Of a DNA stretch of 11,471 nt, positions 1-6,197 are shown one piece after another; positions within the stretch are counted from its first letter, which is position 1; every line of letters begins with the position of its first letter. The translations under genes and the position numbers were made by a program. The notes beneath the pieces were generated by a model. It saw only the letters and a program-made list of their open reading frames with translations, ran no database searches and was not told the origin of the DNA. This DNA is from Hyphomicrobiales bacterium (GTDB lineage: Bacteria > Pseudomonadota > Alphaproteobacteria > Rhizobiales > HXMU1428-3): assembly GCA_021775385.1 (NCBI GenBank), contig JAJFHW010000246.1, positions 1 through 11,471 of the forward strand. Direction: 5' to 3'.

Positions 1-266
1 GCATCATGTAAAAGTGCTCCCAATTGCCAAGAAGCCGGTGCATCAGGCTTTAACTTTAAAAGAATATCAGTGACAAAAAGAGAATGTTCCGCCACAGAAA
101 AAGCGTGTGGTCCAGATGTTTGTCCATTCCATCTCGCTACCCGCGCTAATCCGTGGGCAATATCTTCAATTTCAATATCAGATTTCTCTGGGTTGAGTAA
201 ATCTAACCGACGCCCAGAAAGCATTCTTTGCCAGGCACGTACAGGCTTTTTAGCAAGCTTTTGCAT
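1..266 (-). CDS. HD-domain family hydrolase, N-terminal part (runs off the window start)
   Basis: The first 88 residues of a reading frame that begins at ATG (266-264) and continues past base 1. The N-terminus (residues 10-50, with RAWQRMLSG and ARVARWNGQT) matches what I remember of alphaproteobacterial HD-family phosphohydrolases related to YfbR-like enzymes. His61 in VAEHS and His87-Asp88 in ALLHD fit the first metal-binding His and the HD pair of the superfamily. These proteins are metal-dependent phosphohydrolases, but the substrate of this branch is not known to me. The start overlaps the tag stop as TGATG, so translation is probably coupled and the gene is probably the third of a ygfZ-tag-HD operon. 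The rest of the catalytic domain is outside the window. Confidence 0.85.
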   Translation of the reverse strand, partial: MQKLAKKPVRAWQRMLSGRRLDLLNPEKSDIEIEDIAHGLARVARWNGQTSGPHAFSVAEHSLFVTDILLKLKPDAPASWQLGALLHD

Positions 267-865
267 CACTTAAGTCTTTCAGAAAAATCTATTTTTTTAC
301 CCAGCTTCAAGCAAGTTTTATGACAAGGACAATCAACTATATGGTCGTTGACCATCCCCATAGCTTGCATATGCGCATAAACAGTTGTCGGCCCAACAAA
401 CTTAAAACCAAGTTTCTTCAACTCTTTTGAAAGTTTGGTGCTCAGCTCTGTTTTACCTGGAACATCTTTCATAGATTTATAATTGTTCTGCAAAGGCGCG
501 CCATCCACAGCATCCCAAAAAAAAGCTGCAAGCCCGGGTCCTTTTTCCTGCATCTCTAAAAAAGCCTTAGCATTATGAACCGCCGCTTCAATTTTCAGTC
601 GGTTTCGAATGATGCCAGTATCAGCCATTAAAGCCGCAATCTTTTTTGGCTTATATTTCACTATTTTTTCCGCATCAAATCCGTCAAAAGCGTTTCGAAA
701 ATTTTCTCGCTTTCGCAAAATAGTGATCCACGACAAACCAGCTTGAAACCCCTCCAAAAGGAGTTTTTCAAACAAAGCACGATCAGAAGTTTCAGGCACA
801 CCCCATTCTTCATCATGATACTCAATATACAAAGGGTCATCACCTGCCCAGGAACAACGTGTCAT
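266..865 (-). CDS. tag: DNA-3-methyladenine glycosylase I
   Basis: Constitutive base-excision repair enzyme that removes 3-methyladenine from alkylated DNA in the cytoplasm. The protein has 199 residues, slightly longer than E. coli Tag (187), and is similar along its whole length. The structural zinc ligands of Tag fall at the same positions: Cys4, His17, His175 and Cys179. The base-pocket residues Glu38 and Trp46 are also present, in LLLEG and AGLSWIT. Other hallmarks are YHDEEWGVPE near the start, GIIRNRLKI, and GFKFVGPT before the C-terminal VNDHIVDC. An AAGG ribosome binding site lies just upstream of ATG 865. The gene starts 23 bp after the ygfZ stop, and its own stop overlaps the next start as TGATG, so it sits inside an operon. 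Nothing looks damaged. Confidence 0.97.
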   Translation of the reverse strand: MTRCSWAGDDPLYIEYHDEEWGVPETSDRALFEKLLLEGFQAGLSWITILRKRENFRNAFDGFDAEKIVKYKPKKIAALMADTGIIRNRLKIEAAVHNAKAFLEMQEKGPGLAAFFWDAVDGAPLQNNYKSMKDVPGKTELSTKLSKELKKLGFKFVGPTTVYAHMQAMGMVNDHIVDCPCHKTCLKLGKKIDFSERLK

Positions 866-888
866 ACAAAACCTTCACTTTAATCGTT

Positions 889-1749
889 TCACTCTACAAA
901 ATCATATGATGCCCATGATGGAAGTGATAAAGTGACCAAAATATTTTCAGTAAGGATTTTATCCCCACTATTCAGCGCTTTCCCGGCTCTGTCTAAGCGC
1001 ACCAAAGCAAGTCCTTCTTTTCCTAGCCTTGATCCAAGCACACCAATAAGTGACGTCTCAGTACGGATTTCAGTACCGCTTTCAGGCAATTCTTCTTCAC
1101 TTGTCACACAAACAATCCGCTTGCGCACTGTGCTTCGGTGTTGCATTCGTGAAACAACTTCTTGCCCCACATAACAACCTTTAGTAAAATCAATTCCATC
1201 AATTAAATCATAACATGCTTCATGAGGAAATGTATTACCAAGAGCATAATCATGTCCCCCTTCAGGGATGCCAGCAGCTAAACGCGCCGATAAGTAATCA
1301 TCTGGAGTGCAAGCGTCTAATCCCTCACAAAAAGCTGTCATATGATCTACTGAAACAATGGCACGCTGTCCTAATTTAGATGAACGAGGGTCTGGATATA
1401 ATTGAGCTTCAGGACAAGCTAGGTCACATAGCTCAGCAAGCCAAAACACCATATGTGTCTCTGATAAATTTGAAATATCCACGTTAGCCCTAAGTTTATA
1501 GAGGCTTAACTTCTTAAAAAGTTCGTCAAGTCCACCCTTGGCCATCTCTAAAAAATAACCGGTTTCAGTTCGTACAATAAAAAACTCGTAATTAATTTTA
1601 CCTTGTGGCGTTAAGAGTGCCGCAAACAAGGAGCCTTTTTGCTTAAGTTTCTCCAAATCATTAGTAATCAACCCCTGCAAAAACTCACCTGCATCTGGTC
1701 CCGTAACTTCTAAAACAGCGCGATCTAATAACGCTACAAATTTCGTCAT
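889..1749 (-). CDS. ygfZ: YgfZ/GcvT-domain folate-binding protein (Fe-S cluster maintenance)
   Basis: Homologue of E. coli YgfZ and mitochondrial IBA57, which support assembly or repair of certain [4Fe-4S] enzymes and have a tetrahydrofolate-binding GcvT-like fold. The family signature K-G-C-Y-x-G-Q-E is present at residues 190-197, with the reactive Cys at 192. The N-terminal LLDRAVLEVTGPDA-type opening and QGLITND (residues 25-31) are also typical. I chose ATG 1749 (286 residues) because the family normally begins right at this point and a GGA lies 9 bases upstream. An extension of eight residues would need a TTG at 1773 and adds nothing conserved. First gene of a minus-strand operon with tag and an HD hydrolase, and divergent from the dihydroorotase, an order I recall from Hyphomicrobiales. 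Confidence 0.93.
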   Translation of the reverse strand: MTKFVALLDRAVLEVTGPDAGEFLQGLITNDLEKLKQKGSLFAALLTPQGKINYEFFIVRTETGYFLEMAKGGLDELFKKLSLYKLRANVDISNLSETHMVFWLAELCDLACPEAQLYPDPRSSKLGQRAIVSVDHMTAFCEGLDACTPDDYLSARLAAGIPEGGHDYALGNTFPHEACYDLIDGIDFTKGCYVGQEVVSRMQHRSTVRKRIVCVTSEEELPESGTEIRTETSLIGVLGSRLGKEGLALVRLDRAGKALNSGDKILTENILVTLSLPSWASYDFVE

Positions 1750-1773
1750 TTTTAATTCCAATCCAAAGCACAA

Positions 1774-1799
1774 TCCGACTTGAGTGTAATGCGGTCGGA
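1774..1799. promoter_or_regulatory. Inverted repeat upstream of ygfZ
   Basis: TCCGAC (1774-1779) is repeated as GTCGGA (1794-1799) with a 14-base spacer, 25 bases upstream of the ygfZ ATG. It could be an operator or a hairpin in the ygfZ leader. Six base pairs is close to what chance can give, so the role is only a guess. Confidence 0.3.
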
Positions 1800-1822
1800 A
1801 AAATTGTGCGTAAAAACAAACC

Positions 1823-1860
1823 AGAGCATCCTATAAATATGTTTCAACGGAATATGCTCT
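1823..1860. repeat. Short palindromic repeat with AGAGCAT/ATGCTCT ends
   Basis: AGAGCAT (1823-1829) and its exact complement ATGCTCT (1854-1860) flank a 24-base spacer. Elements with AGAGCAT...ATGCTCT termini and an internal TTCCG are common intergenic palindromes in Hyphomicrobiales genomes, as far as I remember. Here the minus strand reads GAGCATATTCCG at one end, which fits that pattern. The inner arms no longer match, so it may be a decayed copy. Copy number cannot be judged from one window. Confidence 0.4.
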
Positions 1861-2133
1861 AGGTAGTGAATGAGCCACAATTATAAATTTTAAGTCTTCA
1901 ATCAAAAAATGATAAAAAAACGAATAACATCAAAAACTTGAAAATATTTTATTAATATATATTTTTGGTGCATACCCTCGAAAAATGGACCGATTAAACA
2001 CCTGACAGCTCTCACTTTTATATATAAACTCGCATCAAGAGTTACAAGACACAAGCATAGAAGACAGATGAAATGTAGTTGAAACACCAATATAACTAAG
2101 ACTACCAATTTCAATGAAACGGAGTATACACAA

Positions 2134-3456
2134 ATGAACTTTGATCTAGTCATCAAAAATGGTGAAGTGGTCAATCAAGATGGAATAGGCCAAGCCGACA
2201 TCGGCATTAAAAATGGTAAAATTGCATCTCTAGGGGATCTTAGCCAAGCAACAGCTGATAAAACCATCTCAGCAACCGGCCTCACCATTCTCCCTGGTGT
2301 CGTAGACAGTCAAGTCCATTTCAGAGAACCCGGTAATGAACACAAAGAAGACTTAGAAACAGGCAGCCGAGCCGCTGTCATGGGCGGTGTCACATCTGTG
2401 TTTGAAATGCCAAACACCTCTCCCCTCACCACATGCACAAGCACGTTGGCAGATAAAATCAATCGCGCGCGTCATCGCATGTTTTGCGATTTCGCCTTTT
2501 ATGTGGGTGGCACAAGAGAAAACACACAGGAAATTCCAGACCTAGAACGATTAGAAGGCTCAGCTGGTATCAAAGTCTTCATTGGTTCCTCCACAGGTAA
2601 TTTACTGGTAGACGATGAGGAAAGCCTCAAAAAGATTCTTGCCAAAATCAACCGCCGCGCAGCATTCCACTCAGAAGATGAAGCCCGCCTGATTGAGCGC
2701 AAAGATATCCGCCGTCATAATGACCCATCAAGCCATCCAGAATGGCGCGATGAAATTGCAGCAATGAAATCAACCAAAATGCTGGTTGAAGCAGCAAGAG
2801 AAGCAGGTAAACGCATTCACGTTCTCCACATTTCAACAGCTGAAGAAATTGAATATTTAGCCCATCATAAAGATGTTGCCTCAGTAGAGCTCACACCTCA
2901 GCATCTAACTCTCTCCGCACCAGATGTTTATGAGAGACTGGGCACCTATGCTCAAATGAACCCACCATTGCGCGAAGCACGTCACGCCAAAGCTCTTTGG
3001 CAAGGCCTTCAAAACGGTGTTGCAGATGTCCTTGGCTCAGATCACGCTCCGCATACCATCGAGGAAAAAGAAAAACCATACCCAGAAAGCCCATCAGGCA
3101 TGACAGGAGTCCAAACCTTGGTGCCAATCATGTTAGATCATGTCAACAATGGCAAACTAAGCTTAGAGAGATTTGTTGATCTGACATCTCACGGACCAAA
3201 CAGACTTTTCGGCCTCGCCACAAAAGGGCGCATTGCCGTTGGAATGGATGCAGACTTAACTATAGTTGATATGAACCAAACCAGAACCATTACAAATGAC
3301 TGGATTGAAAGCCGTAGCCAATGGACACCATATAACGGTCAAACTGTAAAAGGTTGGCCTAAAGGCACCATCATCAGAGGGCACCGTGTCATGTGGGAAG
3401 ACGAAATCATCGGCAATGCCATTGGCGAACCGGTGAAGTTCAGCGAAGCCCTATAA
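2134..3456 (+). CDS. Dihydroorotase (type I, alphaproteobacterial variant)
   Basis: Amidohydrolase-superfamily enzyme of 440 residues, expected to interconvert carbamoyl-aspartate and dihydroorotate in pyrimidine synthesis. A residue likely to be the carboxylated metal-bridging Lys is Lys147 (AGIKVFIG). Metal-binding His179 and His232 (VLHIST) and catalytic Asp303 in GSDHAPH are present, as are substrate-binding Arg64 in HFREPG, Asn94 in EMPNT and MNPPLR at 275-280. The HxH motif that normally opens the metal site reads Gln60-Val61-His62, so the first His is replaced. As I recall, Gln at this position is shared by the close alphaproteobacterial relatives, annotated as dihydroorotase (PRK09060 type), so it is not a local mutation. 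A different cyclic-amide substrate (hydantoin or allantoin type) remains possible. ATG 2134 is preceded by GGAG. Divergent from ygfZ. Sometimes named pyrC, but I leave the symbol open. Confidence 0.9.
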   Translation: MNFDLVIKNGEVVNQDGIGQADIGIKNGKIASLGDLSQATADKTISATGLTILPGVVDSQVHFREPGNEHKEDLETGSRAAVMGGVTSVFEMPNTSPLTTCTSTLADKINRARHRMFCDFAFYVGGTRENTQEIPDLERLEGSAGIKVFIGSSTGNLLVDDEESLKKILAKINRRAAFHSEDEARLIERKDIRRHNDPSSHPEWRDEIAAMKSTKMLVEAAREAGKRIHVLHISTAEEIEYLAHHKDVASVELTPQHLTLSAPDVYERLGTYAQMNPPLREARHAKALWQGLQNGVADVLGSDHAPHTIEEKEKPYPESPSGMTGVQTLVPIMLDHVNNGKLSLERFVDLTSHGPNRLFGLATKGRIAVGMDADLTIVDMNQTRTITNDWIESRSQWTPYNGQTVKGWPKGTIIRGHRVMWEDEIIGNAIGEPVKFSEAL

Positions 3457-3497
3457 CAAAAAACACTAACGAGCCTATAATAAAATTCACTAACGAG
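3450..3497 (+). repeat. 24-bp tandem duplication spanning the dihydroorotase stop codon
   Basis: Bases 3450-3473 and 3474-3497 are adjacent copies with 21 of 24 positions identical. Both begin CCTATAA and end CACTAACGAG. They differ at 3457/3481, 3462/3486 and 3463/3487. The first copy contains the last Leu codon and TAA stop of the dihydroorotase gene, so the second carries a duplicated, non-functional end. It looks like a slippage or short duplication event. Confidence 0.85.
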
Positions 3498-3520
3498 AAT
3501 GTGATGACAATCTGAAACAT

Positions 3521-3579
3521 TGAGGCTGGTTTTTTCGATAAGTTTATATTTAACTTAAACTATGATTAAACCAGCCTCA
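3521..3579 (+). repeat. 12-bp perfect inverted repeat straddling the start of the metallopeptidase gene
   Basis: TGAGGCTGGTTT (3521-3532) and its exact complement AAACCAGCCTCA (3568-3579) enclose a 35-base loop. The ATG at 3562 lies in the loop, and the right arm forms codons 3-6 of the downstream gene. In mRNA a stem here could hinder initiation at 3562. It could also act as a weak end-point for dihydroorotase transcripts, although no T-run follows the right arm. Confidence 0.6.
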
Positions 3580-4635
3580 AAGTTTCTTCACGTCTCTAGC
3601 CTCTTGGCATCAAGGGCTAGACCTTCCTATTGCAAAACACTACTGGTCAAAGCCTTTAGTTGTTTTTTTCTCTTTTTAAGTTTTGCAGTTGCTCACGCAC
3701 AATCTACGAAGACATTAAATACGAGCCCTCTCGCCCAAGCCGACTTTCGAACCAGTCACATGCCATACACAGCATTTGACAAACTCAGTCATACAATCTT
3801 AAAAATTGAGAACGTGACTTTAAAAGTCGGGTTCGCTCCAGGAAAACTCGATCTCTCAAATCAACAAATCCTCAACTGGATAACCAATTCAGCTGAGGTC
3901 GTCTCTAAATATTACGGTCAATTCCCGGTAAATAACGCAAGAGTATTAATCGTGCCCGCACAAGGAAAAGGCGTCAAAACAGGGCAAGCATTTGGTTATA
4001 GAGGTGCAGCTGTACGTGTATTTGTCGGAGAGAAAAGTAATTTAAATGATTTAAAAAAAGACTGGATCGCCATACATGAAATGATCCACCTCGCCTTACC
4101 AAATACCCATCAACGCCACCTTTGGTTAGCCGAAGGCCTCTCAGTTTATGTTGAATCAATTGCCCGCGTTCAAGCTGGCCAACTCAGTGAAACCTTCATC
4201 TGGAACGGCTTTATGAAAAGCATGCCCTTTGGCCTTCCAAAATCAGGTGACAAAGGTTTGGACTACACCCACACATGGGGTCGCACCTATTGGGGTGGCG
4301 CAATCTTTTGCTTGCTCACCGATATAGAAATTCGCAAACAAACAAATAATAAAATGGGACTACAAGACGCTCTGATCGGCCTCATCAAAAAAGGCGGCAA
4401 TAATGAAAGAATTTGGTCTATTTCAGAAATTCTAGAGGCGACAGACTATGCCACGGGCAAAAAAGCAGTCTATGAGCAATATATGAAAATGTATAATACA
4501 CCCATAAAACCGGATTTGAAAAAATTATGGAAAGACTTAGGCATCAAAAAAGTAGACGGCAAAATCGTGCTAGATAACAACGCACCACTTGCAAAAATCA
4601 GACAAGCCATTATTGCGCCAAGAAAACAGTCATAA
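3562..4635 (+). CDS. Exported HExxH metallopeptidase-like protein (gluzincin/M1-like), function unknown
   Basis: A 357-residue protein with a long N-terminal leader: a basic stretch to about residue 30, a hydrophobic core (31-44) and a plausible signal-peptidase site AHA|QS after residue 46, so the mature protein is probably periplasmic. The core carries HEMIH at 172-176 and LWLAEG with Glu191, followed by SVYVE, resembling the HExxH plus LWLNEG zinc site of M1 aminopeptidases. The spacer between the second His and the Glu is 14 residues rather than the usual 18. Tyr243 in RTYWGGA is a candidate transition-state Tyr. The substrate is not recognisable. No Shine-Dalgarno sequence precedes ATG 3562, and the leader is longer than a normal signal peptide, so translation may begin downstream at a non-ATG codon such as TTG 3604. 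The gene stands 105 bp after dihydroorotase and 121 bp before the GST gene. Confidence 0.8.
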   Translation: MIKPASKFLHVSSLLASRARPSYCKTLLVKAFSCFFLFLSFAVAHAQSTKTLNTSPLAQADFRTSHMPYTAFDKLSHTILKIENVTLKVGFAPGKLDLSNQQILNWITNSAEVVSKYYGQFPVNNARVLIVPAQGKGVKTGQAFGYRGAAVRVFVGEKSNLNDLKKDWIAIHEMIHLALPNTHQRHLWLAEGLSVYVESIARVQAGQLSETFIWNGFMKSMPFGLPKSGDKGLDYTHTWGRTYWGGAIFCLLTDIEIRKQTNNKMGLQDALIGLIKKGGNNERIWSISEILEATDYATGKKAVYEQYMKMYNTPIKPDLKKLWKDLGIKKVDGKIVLDNNAPLAKIRQAIIAPRKQS

Positions 4636-4756
4636 GTTTCAAATTTTACTCTCGTTGAGAAAAAATTTTAGCTTTTTTCTTTCAGCCCCTCGCAACAAGA
4701 GAGAACCCGTATTATAGTCATTTGATCAATAATCAACTCAGAATTAAATTCATAAA

Positions 4757-5419
4757 ATGACTGATCAACATCTTCTATATAGTTTTCGCAGATGCCCCTA
4801 TGCCATGCGCGCCAGACTTGGCCTCAAATCAGCAGGTATCAAAGTTGAGTTAAGAGAAATTGTGTTGCGCAACAAACCTGCCCACATGATCGAACTCAGC
4901 CCCAAAGCAACAGTACCTGTCTTGCGATTAAATACCGGCGAAGTGATAGACGAAAGTTTAGACGTCGTCATTTGGGCCTTGAAACAAAATGATCCATCAA
5001 ACCTTCTCAGCCCCGAAAATCACTCATTAGAAGAAATGTTAAAACTAATCGCTGAAAACGATGGCCCCTTTAAACACCACCTTGATCGTACAAAATATTC
5101 TGTAAGGTACCCAGAAGACAACAAAGAAGATCATAAACAACAGGCCAGCGAATTTTTACTAAAGTTAAATAATCGTCTATCTAACCAGAGCTTTCTATTC
5201 GGAAATCAGTGCTCATTAGCGGACATCACAATAGCCCCCTTTGTTCGCCAATTCGCAAATATTGACCGCACCTGGTTTGACCAAGAACCCTGGCCACATC
5301 TTTTAAGATGGCTCACAGAGTTTATTGAAAGTGAGCTCTTTCACTCTATCATGGTAAAATACGCTCCCTGGCAAGAGGGCGATAAAATCACATGGTTCCC
5401 CGATCTTAATAGCGGATAA
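4757..5419 (+). CDS. Glutathione S-transferase family protein
   Basis: A 220-residue cytosolic GST-fold protein. The N-terminal thioredoxin-like domain (about 1-78) opens with RRCPYAMRAR. Cys13 of CPYA sits where a glutaredoxin/GST catalytic Cys lies, which suggests a thiol-transfer or Cys-type GST rather than a Ser or Tyr class. The cis-Pro motif TVPVL (Pro54) and the glutathione-binding Glu66-Ser67 in DESLD are present. The C-terminal helical domain holds the N-capping motif SLADITIAPF. The natural substrate cannot be deduced. ATG 4757 has no clear ribosome binding site, but no better start is in frame. The 3' end overlaps the convergent membrane-protein gene by 14 bp. Confidence 0.9.
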   Translation: MTDQHLLYSFRRCPYAMRARLGLKSAGIKVELREIVLRNKPAHMIELSPKATVPVLRLNTGEVIDESLDVVIWALKQNDPSNLLSPENHSLEEMLKLIAENDGPFKHHLDRTKYSVRYPEDNKEDHKQQASEFLLKLNNRLSNQSFLFGNQCSLADITIAPFVRQFANIDRTWFDQEPWPHLLRWLTEFIESELFHSIMVKYAPWQEGDKITWFPDLNSG

Positions 5420-5864
5420 GCAAAGTGCCCAGGCCAATCAGTGTGAGAAACTTAAAAGCCTCAAGCACACTATAAAACCTCATATGAAACAAACTCGGCA
5501 AAGGCCGGTTATGTTCATAATCATCAACTTTATTATATATGATCGGCTTTAAATAATAACGCTGCAAAAACAAACAAATGAGTACAAGCCCAAACACAAA
5601 CCACAAATAAGGCCCAACTTCAGAAAGCACCATCGTGCCAGTGATAATCGCAACAAACAAAGCCTCAAAAATGAAGAACAAAGTAAAGGTAGCATGCCCA
5701 ATTTCTTGAGCCGTCGCATGTTCTAAATTTGGCGCATTATATTTCGCTGGCGTCGCGATAAAACTATGCCCCAAAATCGCCCCCGCCCAAACAAACGGCA
5801 AAGCATATGGCACGGTCGTAATATACCGATGCGGAATCTCTTCCAAATAACTCAAAAATTCCAT
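5406..5864 (-). CDS. Small four-helix integral membrane protein, function unknown
   Basis: A 152-residue protein with four likely membrane segments at about residues 15-37, 58-80, 85-104 and 131-149. The first is followed by GHSFIATPAKY, and the fourth is preceded by FHMRFYSVLEAFK. The layout, with Gly/Pro-containing helices and a conserved-looking R-x-Y-x-x-L-E before the last helix, loosely recalls DUF4149/TMEM205-like proteins, but I do not firmly recognise the family and assign no function. The start is well supported: GGGGGA lies six bases before ATG 5864. The gene converges on and overlaps the GST gene by 14 bp. An FNR/CRP-type palindrome with a matching -10 lies upstream, so expression may respond to oxygen or another CRP-family signal. 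Confidence 0.8.
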   Translation of the reverse strand: MEFLSYLEEIPHRYITTVPYALPFVWAGAILGHSFIATPAKYNAPNLEHATAQEIGHATFTLFFIFEALFVAIITGTMVLSEVGPYLWFVFGLVLICLFLQRYYLKPIIYNKVDDYEHNRPLPSLFHMRFYSVLEAFKFLTLIGLGTLLIRY

Positions 5865-5924
5865 ATCAAGTCCCCCATGAAATCTAAATCACAAAATGAG
5901 ATTAAGTAATCCATCTTATACATC

Positions 5925-5967
5925 ATATTTATAAGGAAACGAACTCTATCACACTGATTTAAATCAA
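5925..5967 (-). promoter_or_regulatory. Candidate FNR/CRP-family promoter for the membrane-protein gene
   Basis: On the minus strand TTGATTTAAATCAG (5967-5954) matches the anaerobox TTGAT-N4-ATCAA at nine of ten defined bases and contains a 12-bp perfect palindrome. An AT-rich -10 (TAAATA, 5931-5926) lies where a class II FNR promoter would have it if the box is centred at -41.5. This would start transcription near 5919 and leave a leader of about 55 bases before ATG 5864. No other regulator evidence is in the window. Confidence 0.45.
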
Positions 5968-5977
5968 ACCAAGTAAC

Positions 5978-6007
5978 AAAAAAAGGGACACAAAACTGCA
6001 TCCCTTT
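5978..6007 (-). terminator. Rho-independent terminator (minus strand)
   Basis: Read on the minus strand, AAAGGGATGCA (6007-5997) pairs with TGTGTCCCTTT (5992-5982) around a GTTT loop. This gives an 11-bp stem with two G-U pairs, and it runs directly into seven T residues (5984-5978). The wobble pairs and the T-tract exist only in this orientation. It most likely ends ettA transcripts, or a short RNA from the GC-rich element upstream of it, before the membrane-protein promoter. Confidence 0.85.
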
Positions 6008-6040
6008 ATCTAAACCTGAATTACCAACATTACGAAGAAG

Positions 6041-6165
6041 GAGCTCAGCCCTTTTCGGGCTGAAGGACATAGCGAAGCACCAGCGGAGCCCGGTGCGTTG
6101 CGCCGCACCTCGTAGGGCCCGCCGCATCAGCTCGGCGCGGTTGCTTGTGGGCAACCTGAAGCGCC
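6041..6165. other. GC-rich, hairpin-dense intergenic element (possible structured RNA or REP-like repeat)
   Basis: About 125 bp with 85 G or C by hand count (68%), inside a region near 40% GC. Several stems are visible: TCAGCCC/GGGCTGA (6045-6051 with 6057-6063); GGTGCG/CGCACC (6092-6097 with 6104-6109); and a stacked pair GGCGC+GGTTGC with GCAACC+GCGCC (6134-6144 with 6151-6165) interrupted only by TGAA. GCACC (6077-6081) can alternatively pair with GGTGC (6092-6096), competing with the second stem. It lies between the ettA stop and the terminator at 5978-6007, so it would be transcribed as ettA 3' UTR. I do not recognise it as a known RNA family. A multicopy palindromic repeat is an equally good reading. 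Confidence 0.55.
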
Positions 6166-6197
6166 ACTAAAAGAGCAATAGCCGTGAGAGAAAAAAA

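Larger units (their letters stand above)
1750..2133. other. Divergent intergenic region between ygfZ and dihydroorotase
   Basis: A 384-bp gap that must hold the promoters for both the ygfZ operon and the dihydroorotase gene. The ygfZ side carries two inverted repeats (1774-1799 and 1823-1860). The dihydroorotase side is very AT-rich, with an AT block around 1945-1973. I could not pick out a convincing -35/-10 pair for either gene. The dihydroorotase start has a GGAG at 2121-2124. No credible small gene is seen. Confidence 0.6.

Noticed and set aside
70..273. 67-residue plus-strand frame at the left edge
   Set aside because: It is the antisense shadow of the HD hydrolase start, which has clear family motifs in the opposite strand.
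1750..1773. Eight-residue N-terminal extension of YgfZ from TTG 1773
   Set aside because: The ATG at 1749 has a GGA at good distance and matches the usual start of the family; the extension adds no conserved residues.
1902..2174. 90-residue minus-strand frame in the divergent gap
   Set aside because: Low-complexity hydrophobic translation of AT-rich DNA that runs into the dihydroorotase start. No ribosome binding site or family resemblance.
4659..4679. A/T-only hairpin GAAAAAA/TTTTTTC after the metallopeptidase gene as a terminator
   Set aside because: The stem has a single G-C pair and would be too weak; no clear T-tract follows. The gap 4636-4756 holds nothing else convincing.
4722..4736. 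TTGAT...ATCAA box upstream of the GST gene as an FNR site
   Set aside because: The spacer is five bases instead of four and the box is only 20 bases from the start codon, a poor position for activation. It overlaps a simple TTGATCAA palindrome.
5852..6154. 100-residue minus-strand frame across the GC-rich element, overlapping the start of the membrane-protein gene
   Set aside because: It begins at TTG, crosses a rho-independent terminator and a GC-rich hairpin block, has no ribosome binding site that I can see, and does not resemble any protein. It is a chance frame over structured DNA.
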